Assembly (NCBI RefSeq): GCF_963662805.1
Contig: NZ_OY759863.1
Span: forward strand, 341,044 to 405,043
Direction: 5' to 3'
Source of the DNA: an uncultured Cohaesibacter sp.
GTDB taxonomy: Bacteria > Pseudomonadota > Alphaproteobacteria > Rhizobiales > Cohaesibacteraceae
Length of the DNA stretch: 64,000 bases
The notes under the pieces were generated by a model. It searched no databases. It had not been told where the DNA came from and was given only the letters and a program-made list of their open reading frames with translations. Made by a program: the position numbers and the translations under genes. Of the stretch, positions 36,433-45,397 are shown piece by piece. Each line of letters opens with the position of its first letter. Within the stretch, counting starts at the first letter, position 1.

Positions 36433-36463
36433 AAAAGGCGCGTCCCCGAGAGACCCGCCTTTT
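36433..36463 (-). terminator. Terminator after the DUF2059 gene
   Basis: On the minus strand AAAAGGCG pairs with CGCCTTTT and a T-run follows. It lies 26 bases beyond the gene's stop codon. Confidence 0.65.
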
Positions 36464-36488
36464 GAAACCTTTGCCTTACTGCCCAAGA

Positions 36489-37031
36489 CTATTCCTTGAA
36501 CTTGTGGCCTTTTTTGGTCAGTTCTTCCTTAGCTTCATTGACCATGATCTGCGTCACAATTGCAGACCATTGCTTGCAGGGCGCGAACGGACTCGCCGAT
36601 GATGCGCGGCTGATACTGGGCGAACTTCTGACCCGCAGGCGTTTTGAAGAATGCCAGAACCTCATTGAGTTCATCTTCCTTGAGATACTTGGTCCAAACG
36701 GTCGCAACCGCTTTGACCATGGACCCCTTCATCCCCTTCGAACTTCTTGCCGATCTCATCGGACGGTGGCGACGATATCATCCTCTACGTTCGGATTTTC
36801 GCGGATCAACCAAACCTTGGTGTTGCGAATGATGAGCTTTAGCTGTGCATCGAAAGGAGGCAATGTCTTGGTCTGGATAACCACTGCCTTGGCAGCTTCC
36901 AGATGGCTGTCAACCTTGACTTCGTCCGCAGCCGGAGCCTTTGTTGCGGCGTCCTGTGCTGCTGCTGGCATCATTGTTGCGGCGCTCATCGCAGCGCCAA
37001 CAAGCAAGGCGGCAAGGGCAGATTTTTTCAT
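36489..37031 (-). pseudogene. Secreted DUF2059 protein, frameshifted (three single-base insertions)
   Basis: The reconstructed 179-residue protein has a signal peptide (MKKSALAALLVGAAMSAATM, cleavage near AAAQD), a short Ala-rich spacer, and a helical DUF2059 domain ending in LKEDELNEVLAFFKTPAGQKF and QPRIIGESV. Extra bases occur near 36761-36762, 36733-36736 (CCCC for CCC) and 36567-36568. Removing them gives one frame to the stop at 36489. The function of DUF2059 proteins is not established. The damage matches that in the neighbouring genes and is probably a sequence error. Confidence 0.75.
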
Positions 37032-37087
37032 GTCTCAGTCCTTTTGCAATTCTTTGTGTTCTCATCCCAAATGTCGGCGGTGCCGTA

Positions 37088-37788
37088 TCAGGCCTTTGGA
37101 TCCAGTATGGTAATTCCCTCGGAACCAGCCACAACTGCTTTGGTTGCGATGCCAACGAACAAGCCGGTTTCTACGACGCCCCGGGATAGCGCGCAGCGCC
37201 ATGTCGAGACCGTCTACATGCCGAAATGCGGCCAAATGTGGCATCAATGATAAAATGCTGTCCGTCGGTCACAAAATTTGTTCCGTCGGGTTTCTTGCGT
37301 TGTGTCAGCTTGCCTTGCAGGCCGAAGCGGGCACATACATTCTCAAGTGCGACCATGGTCGCGCCAAGGCCGAATGGCATGACTTCGATCGGCAGCGGAA
37401 ACTTACCAAGGGTATCGACCACCTTGGTACCATCTGCAATGACGATCATTGCATGGGAGGCAGATGCGACGATCTTCTCGCGCAAGAGAGCTCCCCCGCC
37501 ACCCTTGATCAGTCGCAGTTGCGGGTCGATCTCGTCCGCTCCGTCAATCGTCAGGTCAAGGACCGGGGTCTCATCCAGTGTGGGTGAGCGGCACGCCCAC
37601 CTTGCGGCAAAGCTCAGCGGTTGCTTCCGATGTGGGAACGCCGATGACGGTTAGTCCGGCTGCAACCTTCTCTCCCAGAAGCTCGATGAAATGAACCGCG
37701 GTCGATCGGTGCCAATACCGAGTTTCATGCCGTCGGTCACAAATTCAAGGGCAGCGGCTGCCGCCTGCCTTTTCAGTTCTTCGCTCAT
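37088..37788 (-). pseudogene. rpiA: Ribose-5-phosphate isomerase A, frameshifted (one deletion, three insertions)
   Basis: Once repaired, the gene encodes about 232 residues of RpiA, which interconverts ribose 5-phosphate and ribulose 5-phosphate. Visible signatures are MKLGIGTGSTAVHFI (after repair), LTIDGADEIDPQ, KGGGGALLREKIVA and the end GITILDPKA. The indels are a missing base near 37707, and extra bases near 37582-37584, 37213-37216 and 37179-37182. The active-site residues survive repair, so real inactivation is unlikely. ATG 37788 starts MSEELKRQ. Confidence 0.87.
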
Positions 37789-38099
37789 TGTCTTTGCCGA
37801 TATTTTTCTTCCAGTCCAAGGAGAGCCCGAGATCCTGCAGATTGAGAGTATCAAGAGTTGGGTCAATCGGGTCGCCTCCTCGCCACCCGCGATCATGCTC
37901 ATATCATGTCAGGCATGTGAGGAAAAGGGCGGAATCTGCTCTTGGACAAGGCATTATGACCTATCCGTTTGGTTGCCAGCATAGCTGACTTCGGCATTTG
38001 TCAGTTGAACCCTTTTGCCGCTTGGCTAGTTGATGGTCGCATTCATTTGCTCGAATTGCCGATATGAGTCCCTGCCCCCCGCATCCCGGAGAATTGTTC

Positions 38100-38777
38100 A
38101 TGACGACCTATCCCTTCACTTCCATCATCTTTGATCTTGACGGGACACTGGTCGACACAGCTCCAGACCTCACGGGGGCACTCAATCACGTCCTTGAGCT
38201 CAACAATCTTGATCCAGTTTCGGTCCAGCAGGTTCGCGACATTGTCGGCTATGGTGCACGTGTCACCATTGAGCGGGCTTCTCTCAATATGGCATCACGT
38301 TGACGACCGAAGCGCTCGACGAGGCCCATGACCAGTTTCTGGCCCACTACGCCTCCAATATCTGCAAAACCAGCACCATGTATCCCGGCGTCCAGTCCGT
38401 GATCGAGGAATTCGGCAAGGCCGGCATCAAGATGGGTGTCTGCACCAACAAGACCGAAGTCCTCGCCGTCGATCTGCTCACCCAGCTTGGTGTGGCGTCG
38501 GCCTTTGCGACTATTTGCGGCTCCGACACCGTGACGCACAAGAAGCCCCACCCCGATCATGTGCTCACTGCGCTCAAGCGGATGGGGGCAGAGGCCGTCG
38601 AACAGCTTGCTGGTTGGCGACAGTCAGGCCGATGTGCAGTCCGGTCAGGCAGCAGGCCTGCCGGTCATCGCGATGCGCTATGGATATACAGCCATACCCA
38701 CCGATCAACTCGGAGCGGATCTGGTCCTTGATGCCTTCCACGAAATCCCGAAAGCGATCGCCAATTGGCCCCGTTAG
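38100..38777 (+). pseudogene. gph: Phosphoglycolate phosphatase (HAD family), frameshifted (one deletion, one insertion)
   Basis: The repaired 225-residue product is a HAD phosphatase: IIFDLDGTLVDTAPDL with the nucleophile Asp, GVCTNKTEVLA as motif II, KKPHPDHVL with the motif III Lys, and LLVGDSQADVQSG as motif IV. One base is missing in the G-run at 38275-38277 and one is extra near 38596-38600. It most likely removes phosphoglycolate, made by Rubisco side reactions or DNA repair; gph is the best name but related HAD enzymes are possible. CCCGGAGAATTGTTC precedes ATG 38100. Confidence 0.85.
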
Positions 38778-39390
38778 GATCTCGTTAAGCTCAAGCCTTG
38801 CCCATGCCGGAGCTATCGCCAATAGATGCCCTTTAGAGCGAGAAAAGTCTTTTAACGATTTCTTTCAAGAGCTTAACGAGACATTTCCTACCCACAGAGC
38901 TTTACACTTCTGAAATCATAACAACAGGAACCAAGGCTCTGAAGTGCCGTTTCTGGGCGGTCGAACGCTGTTCAGACCCTCGATATTAACCAATGCCCGC
39001 CCAGTTGTGATTGCATCGATTTCAGACGCGATAGCAACGGGACAAGGTTATGACTGGCTGGACGACACTGAAAACTGCAACAATTTCATCCTTGATGATC
39101 GCAGGTGCGAGCATCGTGGTGAGTGGCCCCTCTGTCGCAGCCCCCATGCTGTCCGCGCCAACGATCCATCGCGCAGTGAACCTGCCATTCGCTCATTCCA
39201 ACGAGCAGGCAAAAAGGACACTCTAAAGCAGGATCAGGGTAGAGAAAGAAGCCCCTTTGTCATCCTCATCGGAGCGAGACAGCATCTGTTCGATGGACAG
39301 TTTCTGTGTGAGCTCAGCGCAATCCTCCGCTCCTCTCCCACTCCATTGATTGAGAGAAGGCGGTTCAGTCTGCTTGGGCCGTTTGGCCGA
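38778..39390. other. Intergenic region between gph and the GntR gene
   Basis: About 610 bases in the error-rich stretch. Apart from the small candidate gene at 39050-39226, no frame is convincing. Because indels are frequent here, a longer gene could be hidden. No RNA gene, repeat or insertion sequence was recognised. Confidence 0.4.
39050..39226 (+). CDS. Candidate small secreted protein (58 aa)
   Basis: A short frame starting at ATG 39050 with ACAAGG about four bases upstream. Residues 1-32 look like a signal peptide: Lys8, then ISSLMIAGASIVVSG, then an SVAAP cleavage-like site. Only about 26 residues remain after cleavage. It lies in a stretch with many single-base errors, so the true reading frame may be longer. 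Not assigned to a family. Confidence 0.35.
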   Translation: MTGWTTLKTATISSLMIAGASIVVSGPSVAAPMLSAPTIHRAVNLPFAHSNEQAKRTL

Positions 39391-40039
39391 TCAAGCCGAG
39401 CGGATGCTGGCCAGAAGATCTTCCCTGATACCGGCGATGTGGTTGGCAAGCAGTGTCCGAGCCTTTTTGCATCATGGATGCGGCAGACCCTGATCAGCGC
39501 CTCATATTCCTGATAGACCCGCCTCCAACGCAGCCGGATTGGCCGAGATCAAAAGTCGCACATATCGGTCGATGTTGTGATGGACGCGCTTGATGATCTT
39601 CATGGTCGCCTTCTTGCGCGACAGGCGATAGAGGGATTTCGTGGAATCGCCAGTTCTGACTGCTCCATGACTGGAAGTCCTTGGCGCCGCGCATTGCTGC
39701 AACGGCCTCTTCAGCCTCGGTCAGATCAGCTTCCGACAGATGCGGCAGAGCCTTCTCGAACAGCCAGCATTCGAGCATACCGCGCACATCGAACAATTCT
39801 TCGATCTCTTCGGGTTCGAGCCGGGTGACTTCGGCACCCTTGTGCGAGACGAGGGTAATGAGCCCTTCGGCCTCGAGCTGCTGCAAGGCCTCGCGCACAG
39901 GAATGCGGCTGACGCCCAGCTCGCTGGCGATGGCTTCCTGGTTGACCTGTTCGCCTTCCTTCAATTGTCCGCTCAGGATGCGTTGTCGCAACTCGTCAGC
40001 AACAATGCTCGTGGTCGTTCGCCGGACAATTTGTGCCAT
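39391..40039 (-). pseudogene. GntR family regulator (FCD type), frameshifted (two insertions, one deletion)
   Basis: The repaired 215-residue product has a GntR winged helix (ADELRQRILSGQLKEGEQVN, ELGVSRIPVREALQQLEAEG) and an FCD-type helical effector domain with EEIEELFDVRGMLECWL and the metal-site-like NWRFHEILYRLS. Extra bases lie near 39633-39635 and 39513-39517, and one A is missing from the run at 39464-39468. It ends ANHIAGIREDLLASIRSA after repair. Ligand unknown. Adjacency to fumC does not by itself show that it controls it. Confidence 0.82.
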
Positions 40040-40377
40040 ATTCAATTCCAATCGCAGTCTGAATTCCTTGGGACGTTTGTCGAGATCGCGCCACAATCCA
40101 ATATAATATTCAATATTCTTTTTCGGCGCAAACCGCAGAAACCCTACGTCACCTTGTACCGGTCAAATTAATCTCATATCTCAGGGAAAATAAATATCAT
40201 ACTGAAATATGGCAATATTAGTCGTTTCAATCCACCAACTCAAACGGCACCTGACAAAAACAAATCCCGTTGGTGCCTTTTCGATTTTTTGTAAGTTTGG
40301 GCAAAACGCCCCATCGTGTAAAGACCATAAAAAAGGCTGCCCGAAGGCAGCCTCCAATTGTTAGCAGGATCGTCCCG
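40040..40377. other. Intergenic region with fumC terminator and AT-rich gntR upstream DNA
   Basis: GGCTGCC and GGCAGCC (40335-40352) form a stem with a CGAA loop; read on the minus strand six or more T residues follow, so this is the fumC terminator. The stretch 40095-40240 is strongly AT-rich, with ATATAATATTCAATATT near 40101-40117 that could be an operator or promoter of the GntR gene. No gene was seen. Confidence 0.6.
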
Positions 40378-41766
40378 TCATTGCGGAGCGATCATCTTCT
40401 CCGGACGGACCAGACGGTCATAGTCTTCCTCAGACACGAAGCCCAGTTTGACGGCCTCCTGCTTGAGGGTCGTGCCGTTCTTGTGCGCCGTCTTGGCGAT
40501 TTGGTGGCGTTGTCATAGCCGATGTGTGGGGCGAGCGCTGTGACGAGCATGAGCGAACGTTCCATCAGGCTCTTGATATGGTCTTCGTTGGCCTTGATGC
40601 CGACGACGCATTTGTCGGTGAAGCTGTGGGCAGCATCACTCAGCAAGCGGATTGACTGCATACACGTTGTAGGCAATCACCGGCTTGAAGACATTCAATT
40701 CGAAATGCCCCTGAGACCCAGCGATCGAGGACGGCAGTGTTGTTGCCCATGACCTGCGTGCAGACCATCGTCATCGCCTCGCACTGGGTCGGGTTGACCT
40801 TGCCGGGCATGATCGAGGACCCGGGCTCATTCTCTGGCAAGGCGATTTCGCCGAGGCCAGATCGGGACCTGAGCCCAAGAGGCGGATATCACTGGCAATC
40901 TTGAAGAGGCTCGCCGCGACCGAATTGAGCGTTCCGTGGGCTTCGACCATCGCGTCATGGGTGGCGAGCGCTTCGAACTTGTTGGCCGCACTGACAAACG
41001 GCAGGCCGGTGAAGTCGGCCACCTCTTTGGCGAACGTCTCAGCAAAGCCGATCTTGGCATTGATGCCGGTGCCGACTGCCAGTGCCGCCTGAGCCAAGGC
41101 ATAAAGCGCAGGCAAGGCTCCCTTCACACGGCGGATGCTGTTCTCGACCATGGCGGTGTAGCCCGAAAATTCCTGTCCGAGTGTCAGCGGCGTCGCATCC
41201 TGAAGATGGGTACGACCGATCTTGATGATGTCCTCGAAGTCTTTGGACTTTTCGCCGAGCGCCACTCCGAGCTTTCGAGCGCGGGGATCAGGCTGTTGTT
41301 GATCTCTTCAGCCGCCGCGATGTGCATTGCGGTCGGGAAGGTATCATTGGAGGATTGGCTGCGATTGCAATGATCGTTGGGGTGGACCGGATCCTTTGAG
41401 CCGAGCTCGCCGCCGAGCATTTCAATCGCGCGGTTCGAGATCACTCGTTTGCATTCATGTTGGACTGGGTGCCGGAACCGGTCTGCCAGATAGACAAGGG
41501 GAAATGATCATTCAACTTACCCTCTGCCACCTCGTCGGCAGCGGCGATAATGGTCTTGCCAATGGTCTCGTCGATATTGTCGAGGGCCAGATTGGCCGAA
41601 GCGCAGACCGCTTGATGATACCAAGCGCCCGGATGACGGGCTTTGGCATCGTTTCCTCGCCGATGGGAAAGTTGATCAGAGACCGCGCCGTCTGAGCTCC
41701 GTAATATTTGTCTGTCGGGACCTCGAGTGGTCCGAATGAGTCGGTTTCTACGCGCACGTCAGTCAT
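40378..41766 (-). pseudogene. fumC: Fumarate hydratase class II, frameshifted (five deletions, two insertions)
   Basis: Repair gives 463 residues, the usual FumC length. Signatures are TDKYYGAQTARSLINF, IWQTGSGTQSNMNAN, DPVHPNDHCNRSQSSNDTF, GRTHLQDATPLTLGQEF and the family signature GSSIMPGKVNPTQCE with the catalytic loop. Missing bases lie near 41608, 41444, 41273-41275, 40864-40866 and 40500-40502; extra bases near 40729-40730 and 40662. AAGGAGAGGA precedes ATG 41766. It is the iron-free fumarase of the TCA cycle. Every catalytic residue survives, so the damage is probably in the consensus rather than the genome. Confidence 0.9.
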
Positions 41767-42157
41767 GATCGTCCTCTCCTTGTTATCGGCTTTTGACGCC
41801 AAGTGTCGATTCTTGTGGCCAAATACTGACCCGACACAAAGCCATATATCGCTCACACGAACGTGTGCGATTGGCCCAAACTTAAGGATTGAATGGCACT
41901 ATTTGAAGATATATTCTGAGTTATAAACTCATATTATTACATTCCACTCATAATCACTATGAATCCGCCCTCATGAGTCTTGCTGTCTGAGATGATGTAT
42001 GGTGCATTCGCCTTTCGTCGACACGGTAATTTTTACAATCCTGACTGATCAAACCCGTTCGATGGCTACAAAGCGCTCCGCACAAAAATGAAACAGCTGT
42101 TCGACTGCTGCCGCTCAATCGGGTCAGCACATCAGGCAGACAAAGAAAGACGATGAA
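41767..42157. other. Divergent intergenic region between fumC and doxX
   Basis: About 390 bases, AT-rich near 41905-41950. It must hold both promoters. The only structured element found is an inverted repeat at 41849-41870, listed separately. No gene or RNA was recognised. Confidence 0.5.
41849..41870. promoter_or_regulatory. Inverted repeat upstream of fumC
   Basis: CACACG (41854-41859) and CGTGTG (41862-41867) face each other across AA, inside the wider TCGC...GCGA frame. It is 83 bases upstream of the fumC start. A regulator site is possible, but no protein can be named. Confidence 0.3.
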
Positions 42158-42732
42158 ATGTCCCTGTCTCCCAAATCTATTGAAAGCAGAGAGAATCTGA
42201 TCATTCCGGCTCTGCAGCCGTTCTATGAAAAATTCGCCCAGCCTCTTGCTTGGACGGTCCTGCCGCGTCGCGCTCGGCCTCGGCATGAGCTATGAGGGAT
42301 ATGCCAAAATCCTCAATCCGATGGGCATGGTAGGTTTCACCGAAAGTCTCGGCTTTACGCCGGGCTGGTTCTGGTCGCCACTTCTGGCCGTTCTTCAGTT
42401 CTTCGGCGGTTTTCTTCTCGCTCTCGGCCTGCTCACCCGCCCAATCGCCTTGTCTCTCGGGATCATGATGCTGGTGACCGTCTATTATCACATCTCTCAC
42501 CCCTACCCGGCTCTGTTCCTGACCGAGGCTGGCGTTGCAGCGCTGACATCGAACCCCGAGTTCTTCCAGGCTGATGCCATCCGGTCGTTGAGCGATGCTG
42601 GTCACCGCCTGCTTGAACTGGCGCAGGAAAAGGCCGTGACCAATTCCCTGTTCTGGGGTGCGCATTCTGCTCTATGCAGCCTTTGGTGCCGGTTCGATCT
42701 CGATTGATCGCCTGATCAAGAAATACTTCTGA
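42158..42732 (+). pseudogene. DoxX family membrane protein, frameshifted (two insertions)
   Basis: The repaired 190-residue protein has four hydrophobic helices and the DoxX pattern VALGLGMSYEGYAKILNP, GFTPGWFWSPLLAVLQFFGG and GLLTRPIALSLGIMM. Extra bases lie near 42263-42264 and 42661-42663; after repair it ends DRLIKKYF. DoxX-type proteins are linked to sulfur and redox metabolism in some bacteria, but the role here is unknown. It converges on a DsrE-family gene with a shared terminator. Confidence 0.8.
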
Positions 42733-42757
42733 GTGCCTCCAAAACTCAGCGAAACAG

Positions 42758-42789
42758 AAAAGCCGCCTTTCCTGAAGGCGGCTTTTTTT
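42758..42789. terminator. Bidirectional terminator between doxX and the DsrE gene
   Basis: AAAGCCGCCTT and AAGGCGGCTTT form a perfect stem around a short TCCTG loop, with seven T residues on the plus side and A-rich DNA on the other side. It separates two convergent genes. Confidence 0.88.
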
Positions 42790-42812
42790 CATGCCTGATT
42801 TCTACGAACGGC

Positions 42813-43191
42813 TCAGGTGAGCTGGAGTGATCCCTTGGCATTCATCAGCATCGGAATCACCTCCGGCGCCGAGATCACGGTGAAACGCGGGTCAATCTCT
42901 TCCTCGGCTACGCCATTGTGAATCATGCAGGCCTTGCAGACGAGAATCTGGCCGCCCTGCTCAAAGGAAGGCTTCCTGCATTTCCTTTGCGGGTTTGAAT
43001 GGTGCCCCGATAATCAATGGGATCAAGGGTGCCGGGTTTGGCGAGATGTAACCGCGTCGACCATGAGCATGATCGTCGCGCTATGACCCTGATTGAGCGC
43101 TTCCACGCCCATGGTTGAAAGCGACGGTGATCTTGTTGGGATCATCAATGTTGCTAAAAAGAGTGCTGACATAGTCTGTCTGTTTTGCCAT
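42813..43191 (-). pseudogene. DsrE family protein, frameshifted (four insertions)
   Basis: After repair the product is about 124 residues: a start MAKQTDYVSTLFSNIDDPNKI, the ATIMLMVDAV strand, and GGQILVCKACMIHNGV with two cysteines (CxxC) in the position expected for sulfur-handling DsrE-type proteins. It ends MLMNAKGSLQLT. Extra bases lie near 43115-43116, 43049-43050, 43018 and 42963-42965. The predicted role is sulfur transfer or peroxiredoxin-like redox work, by family only. Confidence 0.75.
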
Positions 43192-43604
43192 GGAAATATG
43201 CCCTGTGCCGCATAGAGGGCAGCCGGTTTGCCGCTCCGGCACTCCTGCTCGCGCCCGATGGTCGGCCTGCTGGATTTGAAAAGTGACAATGCTTTGCTTG
43301 CTCACCGGATATATCAAGCCAAACCATTACTTGCAATTATCTGAATATTAAAAATTAGCAATTTACATACCGAATTTTCTGCGTGCCCGGGGTTTGCCAT
43401 AAGAAGGACTTGAAATTCACCCCGAACGGTTGCACCAATTGTCGCGACGTTCTTTCGCTCCTGTTCGTCAAAAGACCAAACAGATCAAAGACAGGCCTTT
43501 GTCGCATCGCTAATTTGCGGGAGAAAAGAGCAAACGGACCATCCCCAGCCATCAAGGCGCCCTGCCTTGTCTCAACTGGAGAGATTTCTACACAAGGACC
43601 GACA
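43192..43604. other. Divergent intergenic region between the DsrE gene and class I fumarase
   Basis: About 410 bases. The fumarase frame is open upstream to 43383, but AAGGACCGACA marks ATG 43605 as the start. The region 43320-43370 is AT-rich and probably carries the promoters. No RNA gene or repeat was recognised. Confidence 0.5.
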
Positions 43605-45221
43605 ATGAGTTATCAGGCAAACAAGCTCTTCCCGCTCGGGAAGGATGACACTCCTTATCGCAAACTGACCTCCGACTATGTTTCCGTCGAGACCTTCAAG
43701 GGCAAGGACGTGCTTGTCGTGCAGGAAGAAGCCCTGCGCATTCTCTCAGAGCAGGCTTTCATCGATATCGCCCACCTGCTTCGTCCGGAGCATCTGGCTC
43801 AGCTGAACAAGATCCTTGAAGACGAAGAATCGACCAACAACGACAAGTTCGTTGCGCTCGATCTGCTCAAGAATGCCTGCATCTCGTCGGCCGGTGTGCT
43901 GCCGATGTGTCAGGACACGGGCACCGGTATCGTCGTTGGCAAGAAGGGCAATAATGTCTGGGTTGAAGGCTCCGACGAAGGCGCTCTCAGTCAGGGCGTC
44001 TTTGATGCCTACAACAAGAAGAACCTGCGCTACAGCCAGTTGGCCCCTCTCACCATGTTTGAAGAGAAAAACACCGCCAACAACCTGCCTGCCCAGATCG
44101 ACATCTTCTCCGAAGGCGATGCCGAGTATAAATTCCTGTTCATGGCAAAGGGTGGCGGCTCGGCCAACAAGACCTTCCTTTATCAGGGTACCCCGTCTCT
44201 TCTGACCAAAGATCGCCTGCTCGCCTTCCTCGAAGAGAAAATCAAGACCCTCGGTACCGCTGCCTGCCCGCCGTACCATCTGGCCATCACCGTTGGCGGC
44301 CTGTCTGCCGAGCAGAACCTTAAGACCACCAAGCTGGCATCTGCCCATTATTATGATGAGCTGCCGACCTCTGGTGACGAAACCGCCCGCGCCTTCCGCG
44401 ATCTGGAGCTGGAAAAAGAAATCCACGCCATGACCCAGTCGACTGGCATCGGCGCCCAGTTCGGCGGCAAATACTTCTGCCACGACGTGCGCGTCGTTCG
44501 TCTGCCGCGTCACGGTGCATCGCTGCCGATCTCCATCGGGGTCTCCTGCTCTGCCGACCGTCAGTGCAAAGGCAAGATCACCAAGGATGGCGTCTTCATC
44601 GAGCAGCTCGAGGAAAACCCGGCGCAGTATCTGCCGGACGTTGATTCCGAGGAGCTCGGCGGTGACGTTGTCAAAGTCGACCTCAACCTGCCAATGGAAG
44701 AGCAGCTGAAGATCCTGACCCAGTATCCGGTCAAGACCCGCCTCAGCCTCACCGGCCCGCTGATCGTTGCCCGCGACCTTGCCCATGCCAAGATCCGCGC
44801 GCGCCTCGAAGCTGGCGAGCCGATGCCGGACTATCTCAAGAACCATCCGGTCTATTATGCTGGCCCGGCCAAAACCCCGGCCAACTATGCTTCCGGCTCC
44901 TTCGGTCCGACCACCGCAGGCCGAATGGACAGCTTCGTGGATCAGTTCCAGTCCTTCGGCGGATCAATGATCATGCTGGCCAAGGGCAACCGCTCGAAAG
45001 CCGTCACCAATGCCTGCCAGAAACATGGCGGCTTCTACCTCGGCTCCATCGGCGGCCCGGCTGCTCGCCTCGCCAAAGACTGCATCAAGAAAGTCGAGTG
45101 CATCGAGTATCCAGAGCTCGGCATGGAAGCCGTGTGGCGCATTGAAGTGGAAGACTTCCCGGCCTTCATCGTTGTCGATGACAAGGGTAATGACTTCTTC
45201 GCTGAACTGAACCTCGGTTAA
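43605..45221 (+). CDS. Fumarate hydratase class I (4Fe-4S)
   Basis: A 538-residue iron-sulfur fumarase, the FumA/FumB type. The alpha domain contains LPMCQDTGTGIVVGKKG with a cluster cysteine, and later cysteines appear in IGVSCSADRQCKGKI. The beta domain shows RLSLTGPLIVARDLAHAK, PVYYAGPAKTP and GSFGPTTAGRMDSFVDQF. It is oxygen-sensitive and works in the TCA cycle alongside FumC, which lies less than 2 kb away. The sequence is intact here, in contrast to its left-hand neighbours. A terminator follows. Confidence 0.93.
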   Translation: MSYQANKLFPLGKDDTPYRKLTSDYVSVETFKGKDVLVVQEEALRILSEQAFIDIAHLLRPEHLAQLNKILEDEESTNNDKFVALDLLKNACISSAGVLPMCQDTGTGIVVGKKGNNVWVEGSDEGALSQGVFDAYNKKNLRYSQLAPLTMFEEKNTANNLPAQIDIFSEGDAEYKFLFMAKGGGSANKTFLYQGTPSLLTKDRLLAFLEEKIKTLGTAACPPYHLAITVGGLSAEQNLKTTKLASAHYYDELPTSGDETARAFRDLELEKEIHAMTQSTGIGAQFGGKYFCHDVRVVRLPRHGASLPISIGVSCSADRQCKGKITKDGVFIEQLEENPAQYLPDVDSEELGGDVVKVDLNLPMEEQLKILTQYPVKTRLSLTGPLIVARDLAHAKIRARLEAGEPMPDYLKNHPVYYAGPAKTPANYASGSFGPTTAGRMDSFVDQFQSFGGSMIMLAKGNRSKAVTNACQKHGGFYLGSIGGPAARLAKDCIKKVECIEYPELGMEAVWRIEVEDFPAFIVVDDKGNDFFAELNLG

Positions 45222-45248
45222 TCCGCGTTTCAGACTGAAGACAAAGAG

Positions 45249-45274
45249 AAGCCCGGAGCGATCCGGGCTTTTTG
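45249..45274 (+). terminator. Terminator after class I fumarase
   Basis: AAGCCCGGA and TCCGGGCTT form a 9-bp stem with a GCGA loop, followed by TTTTT. It lies 28 bases after the stop. Confidence 0.88.
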
Positions 45275-45397
45275 ATTCGATTCAACGGCTTATCAAAGGA
45301 TGTGAATCCACTTTGCGAATCTCTCGGGCTTTTGAACGCGTTTGTTGAGAAAGTGATTCAGCTTCTTCACAAAGTGATTCAAGTTACCGGCCAAGAC

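Noticed and set aside
35207..43117. Reading the frameshift cluster as programmed frameshifting or a degenerate pathogenicity-type island
   Set aside because: Programmed sites do not occur several times per gene in eight unrelated housekeeping genes, and true decay would also erode active sites.
43746..44846. A 366-residue minus-strand frame inside the class I fumarase gene
   Set aside because: It is antisense to an intact, conserved gene and has no recognisable protein.
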